From Clostridiaceae bacterium (GTDB lineage: Bacteria; Bacillota; Clostridia; DSM-8532): 35,491 nucleotides of DNA. Below, in pieces: positions 25,034 to 34,120 of this stretch. The translations under genes were made by a program, and so were the position numbers. The notes below the pieces were generated by a model. The model had not been told where the DNA came from, ran no database searches, and saw nothing but the letters and a program-made list of their open reading frames with translations. The stretch covers positions 1-35,491 of the forward strand of contig JAAYMA010000079.1 of assembly GCA_012521615.1 (NCBI GenBank). The letters are read 5' to 3'. The first letter of the stretch is position 1. Each line of letters begins with the position of its first letter.

Positions 25034-26446
25034 TTAAATTTCAAGGAATTGTTTCATCTTTTCAACAACAGCATCTGCTTCCTGCTGAGTATTCATTTCA
25101 GCCACTATACGAAGCAGGGGTTCAGTTCCCGAAAATCTTGCCACTACCCATCCGCCGTTTTTGAAATAGATCTTTAAACCATCCATATAGCTTACACGCT
25201 CAATGTCATAGTAGTAGGATGGAAGTTCTTTGTCTTCCAGAAGTTTTTTTATCAATCCCGGCTTATCATCTGCAGCAAATTTCAAATCACATTCGCTTGT
25301 ATAAAAATAACCGAATTCTTCGTTTATTTCAGCAAGAAGATCCGAGAGTGTTTTCCCTGTTTTGCTGACGAGCTCTATAAGAAGGCTTGCCGCAAATATT
25401 CCGTCCTTGCCCTTTATATGACCACGTATTGTCAGACCACCGCTGCTTTCGCCGCCTATCAGGGCATTTTTCTCTTCCATTTTCGAGCTTATATGCTTAA
25501 AACCTACAGGCACTTCATAGCATTCTTCACCAAAAGCTTCAGCTATTCTGTCCAGAAGATGAGTGGTGGCGACATTGCGTACAACTCCGCCCTTCCAGCC
25601 TTTGTATTTTAAAAGATAATAGTAGAGAAGAACCAGGATCTCATTGGGATGAATGAACCTGCCATTGCTGTCAATGATGCCGATACGATCCGCATCCCCG
25701 TCGGTTCCTATACCCAAATCATAATTATTCTCTATAACCATTCCTTTAAGCCGCTGAAGCGTATGAGAGTTAGGGGAGGGAAGACGGCCGCCAAACAAGG
25801 TATCATGCCTGTCATGTATGGTGTCAACTTCACAGCGGGCTGTTATCAGTATTGTGGAAAGGGATGTCTTGGACACTCCATACATGGGGTCAAGAAGTAT
25901 TTTCAGGTTGGCTCTTTTTATAGCCTCAACGTCTATCAGAGAAAGAATGGTATCTATATATTGATTAAACGGGTCAATTATACTGATAATGCCCTGTTGG
26001 ACACCTTTATCAAAATCAATTTGTTTTATATTGCCCGGGTCAACAGCCTTAATTTTTTCTTCAATCAGCGAGGTAACTTTTTCACTGGCATCCCTTCCGC
26101 CCGATGTGAATACTTTAATGCCGTTATAGTCTGCCGGGTTATGACTTGCTGTTACTGAAGCACCATAACTGACTTTCATCCGATTGACAGTAAACATGAC
26201 AAGGGGAGTAGGAGCAACTTTTTTTATAAAATAAACCTTTATTCCGTTGCCTGCCAATACCTCAGCCATCCACCGGGCGGCTTTGTCAGACAGAAATCTT
26301 CTGTCGTAGCCTATTACAAAACCCTTGTCATCGACTTTTTGTTCCTTCATCAATACAACCAGTGCCTGGGTAAGAAGCTGGACATTGGCTTTGGTGAAAT
26401 CTTCACCAATCAGGGCACGCCAGCCACCCGTTCCGAATTTGATCAT
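25034..26446 (-). CDS. Alpha-D-phosphohexomutase (phosphoglucomutase/phosphomannomutase family)
   Basis: The enzyme interconverts sugar 1- and 6-phosphates through a phosphoserine. All four family motifs are visible in the 470 residues: the catalytic serine Ser101 in TASHNPADYNG, the metal loop GTDGDADR (247-254), the sugar-binding loop GGESSGG (331-337) and the phosphate-binding loop RFSGTEP near the C-terminus. GGGGG precedes the ATG at 26446. It lies only 14 bp behind the GH94 phosphorylase gene, so the two form an operon in which the mutase can take the sugar-1-phosphate made by phosphorolysis. Given the phosphorylase, GlcNAc-1-phosphate is a plausible substrate. Glucose-1-phosphate is equally possible by sequence alone. 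Confidence 0.92.
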   Translation of the reverse strand: MIKFGTGGWRALIGEDFTKANVQLLTQALVVLMKEQKVDDKGFVIGYDRRFLSDKAARWMAEVLAGNGIKVYFIKKVAPTPLVMFTVNRMKVSYGASVTASHNPADYNGIKVFTSGGRDASEKVTSLIEEKIKAVDPGNIKQIDFDKGVQQGIISIIDPFNQYIDTILSLIDVEAIKRANLKILLDPMYGVSKTSLSTILITARCEVDTIHDRHDTLFGGRLPSPNSHTLQRLKGMVIENNYDLGIGTDGDADRIGIIDSNGRFIHPNEILVLLYYYLLKYKGWKGGVVRNVATTHLLDRIAEAFGEECYEVPVGFKHISSKMEEKNALIGGESSGGLTIRGHIKGKDGIFAASLLIELVSKTGKTLSDLLAEINEEFGYFYTSECDLKFAADDKPGLIKKLLEDKELPSYYYDIERVSYMDGLKIYFKNGGWVVARFSGTEPLLRIVAEMNTQQEADAVVEKMKQFLEI

Positions 26447-26460
26447 ATAATTTCCCCCTT

Positions 26461-28854
26461 TTATCCCATTATTACTTTAATTTCATTCATACTGCCTTCC
26501 GGTTGCGGAGGAATGGGACCGTCCACCAATGAACCGTTAAGATATATTTCTTTTACACCTTTTGATACTCTGTCAGGATTTTTGACTGTAATATTGTAGG
26601 TGGCACCGCGCCATCTTCTTCTTACTTCAAAACCGTCCCATTCAGATGGTATGCAGGGATCAATCACTAAACCTTTCAAAGTCACTCTTACGCCCAGCAT
26701 ATAATGTGTTGCTGCATAATAAGCCCAGCCGGCACTGCCTGTCATCCATGGATGTCTTGCCCGGCCATGAGCCTTATGGTCTCTGCCCATGATAAACTGG
26801 CAGTATGAATAGGGTTCGGCTTCCCGTATTTCAATTATATCATTTTGGTTGTATGGAAGAAGTGCATCATAGAATTTCATGGCCCTGTCGCCACGGCCCA
26901 GTTTGCATTCTGCTATCCATGCCCAGGGATTGGGATGACTGAAAATAGCACCGTTTTCTTTAATGCCCGGGTAAACCCTTGTTACAAAACCTATATCGTC
27001 ATCAGGACTGGTATAGGATGGAGCATTCAGGTGCAGACCATATTTGGAATACAGGTATTTATCCACAGCATCCATGCAGGAGAGTGCTCTTTCGCGGCTT
27101 GCGCATCCTGAAACCACCGCCCAGGTATTGGATTCCAGATGGACCTTGCCTTCTTCATCTTCTCTTGTACCAATTTTTTTACCTTTGGCCGTAATTCCTC
27201 TAATATACCATTCACCGTCCCAAAGAACTTTTTCACATGTTTCTCTTACATTTTCGGCCATTTTTATGTAGCGGTCTGTATCCTCTGTCTTTCCGAAATA
27301 TTGGGAGATTTCTATCATGGCCTGAAGGGCCCAATAGTGAAGGAATGAAACCATAGCGCTTTCCCCGCCACCCAGGTTCAGGCAGTCATTCCAGTCGGCC
27401 CGAAGTCCCTTGCAGATTCCGTTAGAACCCACTTGTTCTGCTGAAAATTCTATAACTCTTCTCATATGTTCATATACTGTAGCTTCACCGCCATCTGCAA
27501 AAGAAACAACTTCATTCAGAATTTCTGTTTCCCCGGTTTCAGCTATGTATTCCAGTATGGAATGTATAAGCCAGAGCGCATCATCTGAACAGGCATCTTC
27601 TATGCCATGGATAATTTCCTTTTCAGACGGGGTGGGCACAACTGTCGGAGATTTGAATTCATCATGAGGTCTTTCAGGGTCAAACCAGGCCGGATCAAAA
27701 AGATGCAGACCATATCCTTGACTTACCTGTCCCCGCAGAAGCTCAATTATCCGCTGACGGCATTTTTCAGGATTGGTGTGGGATACTGAAAGCACATCCT
27801 GGGCAGTGTCTCTGTATCCAAGTCCTGTACGGCCTCCAACTTCTATAAAGGAAGCAAAGCGCGACCATACCACATTGGTTTCAGCCTGATAGAGATTCCA
27901 GGTGTTCAGCATTGTGTTCATGCCCTGGTGGGGAGTTTCGCACTGGAAAGCCTCAAGTTTGTAGTTCCAGTATTCTTTAAGCTCCTGAAATGCTTCATCC
28001 ACTTTATCAGATGTTTTATATTTTTCCCGCATTGATTTAGCAGTATTTCTGTCTCCCGGTCCCAGGAGAAAATGCAAACGCACCTCTTGTCCGGGTTCTA
28101 TTTTAAGTTCTTTATGCAGAGCTCCGCAGTGGTTGTTGCCAAGTTCAGTGCTTCGGCTGAGCAGTCCCCGTTCAACGCCTATCGGGTTTGTCTCTGTCCG
28201 GTAAGGACCAATAAACTTGTCCCTTACTGCATCGAAACTGTCGGGCGTAAGATTGCATGTAATATATGTAAAAGAACCCGGATCGTAGAATAGGTCAAAT
28301 TCAATTATCCCGTCTTCATAGTGGCTTCCGCTGCAGTACAGGCTCATCTGAAAGTTTTGATTATCTATTTCCACATGATTGAATGAAAACTCCACATAGG
28401 AAAACACACTCAGGTTCCTGACTTTTGAACTGTTATTCTTTATTTTTATATCCCATAGCTCCACATCATCATTAACCGGAATGAATAAAGTCTGTTCAGC
28501 ATGTATATCCGAATAGTCGCATATAAAGCGTGAATAGGAAAGACCATGCCGGCATTGATATTTGGCATTGTCGAGACTTTTGCCCACAGGCTGCCAGGAA
28601 ATTGTCCAGTAATCACCGGTTTCATCGTCTCTTAAATAGACATAATGACCCGGCCTGTCCATTGGAACGGCATTGGGTCTGAAGCGTGTAAGCCTGCGGT
28701 GCTGTGGTGATTTATAGAAAGTGTAGCCGCCTGCATTATGGGAAATTACTGTGCAAAGGTCTTTAACACCAAGATAGTTGGTCCATGATACGGGAATATC
28801 AGGTCGCTCGATTACATATTCCCTGTTCACGTTGTCAAAATATCCGTACCTCAT
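26461..28854 (-). CDS. chbP: N,N'-diacetylchitobiose phosphorylase (GH94)
   Basis: GH94 phosphorylases split beta-linked disaccharides with inorganic phosphate. The 797-residue sequence resembles Vibrio diacetylchitobiose phosphorylase almost throughout: the start MRYGYFDNVNREYVIERPD, RFRPNAVPMDRPGHYVYL, WSRFASFIEVGGRTGLGYRDT, and the C-terminal PCIPSEWDGFEVRRRWRGATY. It is much less like clostridial cellobiose phosphorylase, which differs in these segments. The catalytic acid is in RADWNDCLN (485-493), with Asp490 aligning to the known general acid. Products would be GlcNAc-1-phosphate and GlcNAc. There is no signal peptide, so the disaccharide must be imported. AAAGGGG precedes the ATG at 28854. 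The gene is divergent from the sensor kinase and sugar transporter genes; no convincing promoter was identified in the 178-bp gap. Confidence 0.88.
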   Translation of the reverse strand: MRYGYFDNVNREYVIERPDIPVSWTNYLGVKDLCTVISHNAGGYTFYKSPQHRRLTRFRPNAVPMDRPGHYVYLRDDETGDYWTISWQPVGKSLDNAKYQCRHGLSYSRFICDYSDIHAEQTLFIPVNDDVELWDIKIKNNSSKVRNLSVFSYVEFSFNHVEIDNQNFQMSLYCSGSHYEDGIIEFDLFYDPGSFTYITCNLTPDSFDAVRDKFIGPYRTETNPIGVERGLLSRSTELGNNHCGALHKELKIEPGQEVRLHFLLGPGDRNTAKSMREKYKTSDKVDEAFQELKEYWNYKLEAFQCETPHQGMNTMLNTWNLYQAETNVVWSRFASFIEVGGRTGLGYRDTAQDVLSVSHTNPEKCRQRIIELLRGQVSQGYGLHLFDPAWFDPERPHDEFKSPTVVPTPSEKEIIHGIEDACSDDALWLIHSILEYIAETGETEILNEVVSFADGGEATVYEHMRRVIEFSAEQVGSNGICKGLRADWNDCLNLGGGESAMVSFLHYWALQAMIEISQYFGKTEDTDRYIKMAENVRETCEKVLWDGEWYIRGITAKGKKIGTREDEEGKVHLESNTWAVVSGCASRERALSCMDAVDKYLYSKYGLHLNAPSYTSPDDDIGFVTRVYPGIKENGAIFSHPNPWAWIAECKLGRGDRAMKFYDALLPYNQNDIIEIREAEPYSYCQFIMGRDHKAHGRARHPWMTGSAGWAYYAATHYMLGVRVTLKGLVIDPCIPSEWDGFEVRRRWRGATYNITVKNPDRVSKGVKEIYLNGSLVDGPIPPQPEGSMNEIKVIMG

Positions 28855-29032
28855 ATACCTTTACCCCTTTACAATAAAATGTCAGCCTATATTCATAATA
28901 TATTTATATACAAACATATAAAACATAGCAGGATTGTCATATGTTGCATTTTTTTGGTCAAAGGCAAAATAAAATCTCAAAAGTGTTTAGAATTTTCAAG
29001 AAAGTGGAATGAATACTCAAGAGGGGAGATAA

Positions 29033-30790
29033 ATGATAGGTAAGATAAAAAAAGTCATCATTAACTCCACCATAAGACAAAAGCTTACAGCTTTATTCAT
29101 TGTTTTTGTGATATATCCTGTAATTGTTGTCACTCTGTTCGGATATTTCAAGTATGCGCAGGATATAAGAAGCGAGATTATAAAGTCATTGTCTCAAAAT
29201 ATAGAAAGAGTTAATGAACTGACTAAAGAAAGATTTGGCCAGACCAGACAATTTGCAATGATGATACCATACGATGGTACATTAAATCAGCTGTTTTTAA
29301 AAAGAAAAGATGGTGAAATAACAGAAAACAATCTTTATAAGGATCTGACCAACTATCTGTACTCGAAATTCTATTCAAAGCAGGAAATAATGGCTGTTTC
29401 TTTTTTCTTTACCGACAAACCCTCGCTTGTGTATATGGTACATTCCGATGGTTCTTATCACAAATACATGAATTACATTCATCCTGTGGTAGTCAGTTTT
29501 GCAGATCAGCTCGAAGAACAGTTCGGGTATTACATTTCTGATGAGGGCGAAATTTATATAATACGCAAAATGTTCGACAGGTTCAGCTTTAAACAATACG
29601 GCACATTTGTTATTAAAATAGATAAAAATTATATGCTGAAATATTTTAAGACCGAATTTCCGGAAGAATCCAACCTCATACTTACATACAACAATAAAAT
29701 AATATTCAGGAATGGCATGCTGAATGATAAGGAACAGGAGGATCTGATTTTAAGAATAATTGCTGAAAATGAGCCCAATTCAAGTATTAAAACCAAATCC
29801 CATGAAGTATTGACAAGTTATGTGGAACTTGATGATACTTTCTCTGTTAAATACGGGGTTATTATGCCTGCCAGGTTAATGATGGACAAGTATTATAATG
29901 CACTTAAAATTTTGATTTTGCTGACCGGTCTTGTGGCCTTGTCCATGGTACTTGTTGCAATCCCGCTTTCCCGGGCCATGTGGTCGCCCATAGGTGAGCT
30001 GGTGGAGCTCATGAATGAACTTAAACAGGGGAATTTGGGCGTTCAATCCGACAGGACCAAAAATGATGAGTTCAAATTTATATTTGATACATTCAACAAG
30101 ATGTCATATGAGATAAAATACCTGTTCGATGTTGCATATAAAGAGGAACTTGCACGGAAAGAGGCTCAGCTTGCGGCTCTTCAGGCACGGATAAATCCCC
30201 ACTTTTTATACAATACTCTGGAGATTATGAATTGGAAAGCAAGGATTGCTGAAAACACAGAATTGTCAGAAATGATTGAAGCCCTTGGAGTTCTGATGGA
30301 TGCCGGAATGAACAAGGGCGGCAAAAAAGTAGGCAAGGTCAAAGATGAATTAAAACTTGTAGATGCCTACATGTTTATCATGAACAAACGGTTCGGAAGC
30401 AGGTTGAAATTTGTAAGACATATAGATGAAGAGGTTCTTGACGGAACAATACCAATGCTTCTGATACAGCCCCTTCTTGAAAATGCAGTTATACATGGTA
30501 TCGAACCTGTTGGAGAGGGTACCATTACTTTAACAGTTAAGCTGGAAAACAAAAGAAAACTGAGGATAATAGTTGAAGATGACGGGGCGGGCATACCTGA
30601 TGAAAATCTCGAAGAATTCAGAAAATTTTTCAGAGGAGAACCAAGCAATATCAAAAATTCAACGGGGATAGGGATAAAAAATGTGCACAATCGCATTCAA
30701 ATACTTTACGGCAAGGAATATGGTTTAACTGTGGAAAAAGGGGAGAAAGCAGGCACTATAGCTACTATTACAATTCCATTCATAATTTAG
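29033..30790 (+). CDS. Sensor histidine kinase, YesM/LytS type
   Basis: The 585-residue kinase has a first membrane helix at about 18-40, an extracytoplasmic sensor region of about 245 residues and a second helix at about 290-312. A HAMP linker and a His_kinase domain follow, with the phospho-acceptor His390 in ARINPHFLYNTLEIMN. The ATPase N-box LLENAVIHG and G-box VEDDGAGIPDE are present. GAGGGGAG lies just before the ATG at 29033. YesM-type kinases sense sugars or their binding proteins and pair with AraC-type response regulators; the likely partner is at 34121. It is divergent from chbP, which makes it a candidate regulator of both sides. The ligand is unknown. Confidence 0.92.
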   Translation: MIGKIKKVIINSTIRQKLTALFIVFVIYPVIVVTLFGYFKYAQDIRSEIIKSLSQNIERVNELTKERFGQTRQFAMMIPYDGTLNQLFLKRKDGEITENNLYKDLTNYLYSKFYSKQEIMAVSFFFTDKPSLVYMVHSDGSYHKYMNYIHPVVVSFADQLEEQFGYYISDEGEIYIIRKMFDRFSFKQYGTFVIKIDKNYMLKYFKTEFPEESNLILTYNNKIIFRNGMLNDKEQEDLILRIIAENEPNSSIKTKSHEVLTSYVELDDTFSVKYGVIMPARLMMDKYYNALKILILLTGLVALSMVLVAIPLSRAMWSPIGELVELMNELKQGNLGVQSDRTKNDEFKFIFDTFNKMSYEIKYLFDVAYKEELARKEAQLAALQARINPHFLYNTLEIMNWKARIAENTELSEMIEALGVLMDAGMNKGGKKVGKVKDELKLVDAYMFIMNKRFGSRLKFVRHIDEEVLDGTIPMLLIQPLLENAVIHGIEPVGEGTITLTVKLENKRKLRIIVEDDGAGIPDENLEEFRKFFRGEPSNIKNSTGIGIKNVHNRIQILYGKEYGLTVEKGEKAGTIATITIPFII

Positions 30791-30914
30791 AATAAAAATT
30801 TGTTTATTTTCAACATAGCAATTTTGTGCAAAATCTAACAAGGTACACATCTTTCTGAATTTTGCAGCGGGGGTTAAGATTAAATTGTAAAGTAAACTTA
30901 AAGGAGGATTTCCA

Positions 30915-32222
30915 ATGAGAAAATTGCTTGCCATCCTGCTTGTAATCGCAATGAGTATCTCAATCTTCTCAGCATGCAACAAGGCAAAAACTGTTGACGA
31001 TTCTCCAACACCAGACATTTCCACCCCGCAGCAAGAGACAGAACCTGAAAAAGAAACAGTAGTGCTTAGAACAGTCAGCATGTTCGGTGGAACTGATCCT
31101 TCTGCCGCAGATTACCAGCAATTAATATCCAATTTCATGAAAGAGAATCCTCATATTTTGATTACCGACGAATCAGCTACAGCTGATGAGACATGGAAAG
31201 CTCGTGTAACAACTGACTTTTCATCAGGAAACGATCCGGATGTAGTATTTTATTTTACAGGTGCAGATGCAGTACAGCTGATTGAAACAGGTAAAGTAGT
31301 ATCAATCGAAGAAATCAGAGAAGAGTATCCGGACTATGCAAGCAATATTACAGATGCTGCTATGAGCTTTATGAAAGAATTTGACGGAAAACACTATGCA
31401 GTGCCCATCAGAGGTTTCTATGAAGGATTATTCTGTAATACCGACCTTTTTGAAAAATACGGTCTTGACCTGCCAACGGATTGGGAAAAACTGGAGGCAG
31501 CCGTTAAGAAGTTCAGCGCTGAAGGAATAGTTCCTATTGCAGCAAGCTTCTCTGACGTACCACATTACTGGATTGAACATTTCATCCTTGCAGTAGGCGG
31601 ATATGAAGATCATAAGATCAATCCGAAAGATACATATCCTGAAAGCTGGGCTGAAGGACTCAAATTATTCAAGACTTTTAAAGACATGGGCGCATTCCCT
31701 GTAGACGTAAATGCTACCAAAAATGATATCACAACAAATATGTTCTACGACAAACAGGCAGCTATGATACTTGATGGGTCATGGATAGTAGGCGGTATCA
31801 AGGATCCTGATACAACAACAGTTCTTCCTGTTCCATGTGCACCCGGCGGCAAGAAAGATCCTTCTGACATAATAGGCGGCTTCTCATCGGGCTTCTATAT
31901 CTCCAAAAAAGCCTGGGACGATCCGGCAAGACGCGATGCTGCAGTTAAGTTTGTACAGTACATGACATCAAATGAAGCCATAGCGATGTTTGCTAAAGTA
32001 GCCGGTGCCCCTGCTGCAGATGTTCCTACACCTGAAGGTCTGACAGCTGTTATGGAAGCCGGAATCAAGATGGGTGGCCAGGCCAAGAATATCGATATGC
32101 CTATAGACTCACGCCTGAGCAAAGAAGCATGGACATATCTGGTATCTATGATAGGTTCCATTGCAGACGGTCAGGTAACTCCTGAAGAAGTACTTCAAGA
32201 GGTTGTTAACAAGAATAAATAA
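30915..32222 (+). CDS. Sugar ABC transporter substrate-binding lipoprotein
   Basis: This is the extracellular binding protein of a CUT1-type sugar importer. The 435-residue precursor has a lipoprotein signal (MRKLLAILL, hydrophobic core, lipobox IFSAC with Cys21), a Pro/Glu/Thr-rich linker to about residue 45, then the family 1 solute-binding fold. Segments such as SGNDPDVVFYFTGADAVQLIETG, GLFCNTDLFEKYGLDLPTDWEKLE and AAMILDGSWIVGGI fit the family. AAAGGAGG precedes the ATG at 30915. A strong hairpin lies between it and the permease genes. Next to chbP, chito-oligosaccharides are the likely cargo, but this is inferred from context. Confidence 0.92.
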   Translation: MRKLLAILLVIAMSISIFSACNKAKTVDDSPTPDISTPQQETEPEKETVVLRTVSMFGGTDPSAADYQQLISNFMKENPHILITDESATADETWKARVTTDFSSGNDPDVVFYFTGADAVQLIETGKVVSIEEIREEYPDYASNITDAAMSFMKEFDGKHYAVPIRGFYEGLFCNTDLFEKYGLDLPTDWEKLEAAVKKFSAEGIVPIAASFSDVPHYWIEHFILAVGGYEDHKINPKDTYPESWAEGLKLFKTFKDMGAFPVDVNATKNDITTNMFYDKQAAMILDGSWIVGGIKDPDTTTVLPVPCAPGGKKDPSDIIGGFSSGFYISKKAWDDPARRDAAVKFVQYMTSNEAIAMFAKVAGAPAADVPTPEGLTAVMEAGIKMGGQAKNIDMPIDSRLSKEAWTYLVSMIGSIADGQVTPEEVLQEVVNKNK

Positions 32223-32266
32223 TCAATCTATTCATTTTTACTTCGAGGAAGCAGATTTATACATGA

Positions 32267-32306
32267 GTTATATAGGCACGGGCAGAACTATCCGTGCCTA
32301 TATAAC
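32267..32306 (+). terminator. Intercistronic stem-loop between binding-protein and permease genes
   Basis: A perfect 15-bp inverted repeat (32267-32281 and 32292-32306, arm GTTATATAGGCACGG) surrounds a 10-nt loop. It is not followed by a T-run, so it probably acts as a partial terminator or as a 3' stabilising hairpin for the binding-protein mRNA. Such structures give the binding protein higher expression than the membrane components in many sugar ABC operons. The ATG of the permease gene is 18 bases further, with GGGGG upstream. Confidence 0.7.
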
Positions 32307-32323
32307 AATTGGGGGTCATATAA

Positions 32324-33202
32324 ATGCTTTATAAAGATAAACGTCCGCTCATAGTTTTTATAGTACCGTCACTGATTATATTGGGCATATTTCTTTATTA
32401 TCCGTTCATACAAAATATAATTAACAGCTTTTATGAAATAAGCGGTCTAGCCGCACTTGGCGGTGGTAAATATATCGGGATCGAAAATTATAAAAGAATG
32501 TTTGCAGATCCGGGTATTCATCAATCCTTGAAAAATACGCTGTACATGATGTTTTTTGCGGTGTTTTTTCAGGTAGGAATCGCCCTTGTTTTAGCTCTTA
32601 TGGTGGATTCCATCACAAGGGGTGCCCAATTTTTCAGGACAGTATTCTTTTTCCCTGTTGTAATTTCAGCTACAGCTATAGGTTTGATGTTCAATCTGTT
32701 CTATTCATATAACGGGGGTTTATTTAATCAGATACTTCTTAAACTGGGACTGGAACGGGTACTTTGGCTTTCGGATGAATTGGCCATTTATATGGTATCC
32801 CTGCCGGTCATCTGGCAGTATGTCGGGTTCTATTTTGTTATTATACTTACCGGGTTGAACGGAATTCCCCAGGATATATTTGAATACGCTTTACTGGATG
32901 GTGTAACCGGTGTTAAAAAAACATGGTATATTTCATTGCCTCTTATTTGGGATGTTATAAAGGTGTGTTTAATACTGGCAATAACCGGATCACTCAAAGT
33001 GTTTGACCTTCCGTGGGTGGTTGCTCCAAATGGTGCACCGAAAGGCCTTACACATTTCCTTGGAACTTACATGTATTTCAAGACATTCATTTCCCAGAGC
33101 GTGGGATATGGTGCAGCAATATCAGTACTGATAGTTGTTTTGGGGCTTGTTGTTTCCTTTACTGTAAATAAGGTTTTTAAACGTGATACTATCGTATATT
33201 AA
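32324..33202 (+). CDS. Sugar ABC transporter permease, MalF-like
   Basis: The 292-residue protein has about six membrane helices, starting at PLIVFIVPSLIILGIFLYY. It has the cytoplasmic coupling motif EYALLDGVTGVKKTWYISLP near residue 187, the site where an ATPase docks. It belongs to the CUT1 importer group. AATTGGGGG lies before the ATG at 32324. It follows the binding-protein gene after a stem-loop and is followed 16 bp later by the second permease gene. No ATP-binding subunit is encoded in this window, so a shared MsmX-type ATPase elsewhere in the genome is expected. Confidence 0.93.
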   Translation: MLYKDKRPLIVFIVPSLIILGIFLYYPFIQNIINSFYEISGLAALGGGKYIGIENYKRMFADPGIHQSLKNTLYMMFFAVFFQVGIALVLALMVDSITRGAQFFRTVFFFPVVISATAIGLMFNLFYSYNGGLFNQILLKLGLERVLWLSDELAIYMVSLPVIWQYVGFYFVIILTGLNGIPQDIFEYALLDGVTGVKKTWYISLPLIWDVIKVCLILAITGSLKVFDLPWVVAPNGAPKGLTHFLGTYMYFKTFISQSVGYGAAISVLIVVLGLVVSFTVNKVFKRDTIVY

Positions 33203-33218
33203 TAATGTGGGAGGACAT

Positions 33219-34091
33219 ATGAATAAGTCATCGATAGCATTTGAAAAGCAGATTCGTAAAACCAGATTTACAACGGTAATTTCAAAAATTATAATATATT
33301 TTGTGTTGTGTATATGGGCCTTTACCACTGTATATACACTCTTTTGGGTCGTAAACAATTCTTTTAAGGATAAAACCGTTATTCTTACAGATTCATTCTC
33401 ACTGGCCGTAAAACCCATACTTGATAACTATGAGACTGCTTTTAATAAGCTCAATATAGGAAGGGCCTATCTTAACAGCTTCATTATTTCTGGTTCCACA
33501 GTTGTTTTGGTGATGGTGTTTTCAGGGCTCACAGCCTATGCTATGACACGTTACACATTCAGGCTCAAAAACACACTTTATCTTATGTTTGCCGGAAGCT
33601 TGCTGTTTCCTGCTTTCTCCACAATAGTACCCATTTTCAGAATGGTGCTCCAATTAAATCTTGTATCCCATCCGCTGGGGGTTATCATACCTCAGACAGC
33701 AAGCAATCTGTCTTTTGCTATAATAGTTCTGATGGGGTTTATGAGTAACCTTCCCCTTGAACTTGAGGAAGCTGCTTTTATGGAAGGCTGCAATGTATTT
33801 GATATATTCTTCAGGATAATATTGCCCATTTCGAAGCCTGCGTTTGCAACTGTTGCCATTTTTACATTCCTTTGGTCATATAATGATTTGTTCATGCAGA
33901 TGGTAATTTTAAGGAAACGGGAAACCTATCCCATATGCACATTGTTGAATGAAATCAGTTCACAGTTTGGTACAGATTTTGGACTTATGGCATCAGCTGT
34001 AACAATAGTTGTTCTGCCGGTCTTAATAGTATATCTGTTCTTGCAGAAAAATATCGTTAAAGGGCTGACAGCAGGTGCAATAAAAGGTTAG
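33219..34091 (+). CDS. Sugar ABC transporter permease, MalG-like
   Basis: The frame is open from 33183, but GGGAGG lies just before the ATG at 33219, giving 290 residues. There are about six membrane helices, starting near IIYFVLCIWAFTTVYTLFWV. The coupling motif EEAAFMEGCNVFDIFFRIILPISKP lies near residue 200. It is the partner of the MalF-like permease in a CUT1 importer. It ends about 30 bp before the response-regulator gene, so the operon continues into regulation. Confidence 0.93.
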   Translation: MNKSSIAFEKQIRKTRFTTVISKIIIYFVLCIWAFTTVYTLFWVVNNSFKDKTVILTDSFSLAVKPILDNYETAFNKLNIGRAYLNSFIISGSTVVLVMVFSGLTAYAMTRYTFRLKNTLYLMFAGSLLFPAFSTIVPIFRMVLQLNLVSHPLGVIIPQTASNLSFAIIVLMGFMSNLPLELEEAAFMEGCNVFDIFFRIILPISKPAFATVAIFTFLWSYNDLFMQMVILRKRETYPICTLLNEISSQFGTDFGLMASAVTIVVLPVLIVYLFLQKNIVKGLTAGAIKG

Positions 34092-34120
34092 AATTCAGAA
34101 ATTTAAAGGGGGAATGAAAA

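Noticed and set aside
25649-26158. A 169-codon plus-strand frame
   Set aside because: It is antisense to the phosphohexomutase, which has all its motifs intact.
26461-28854. Annotation as cellobiose phosphorylase
   Set aside because: The sequence follows diacetylchitobiose phosphorylase far more closely in its N-terminal, active-site and C-terminal segments.
30821-30834. The palindrome ATTTTGTGCAAAAT upstream of the sugar-binding protein gene
   Set aside because: Short AT-rich palindromes like this occur by chance, and no second copy was seen near the divergent chbP promoter region, so an operator cannot be supported.
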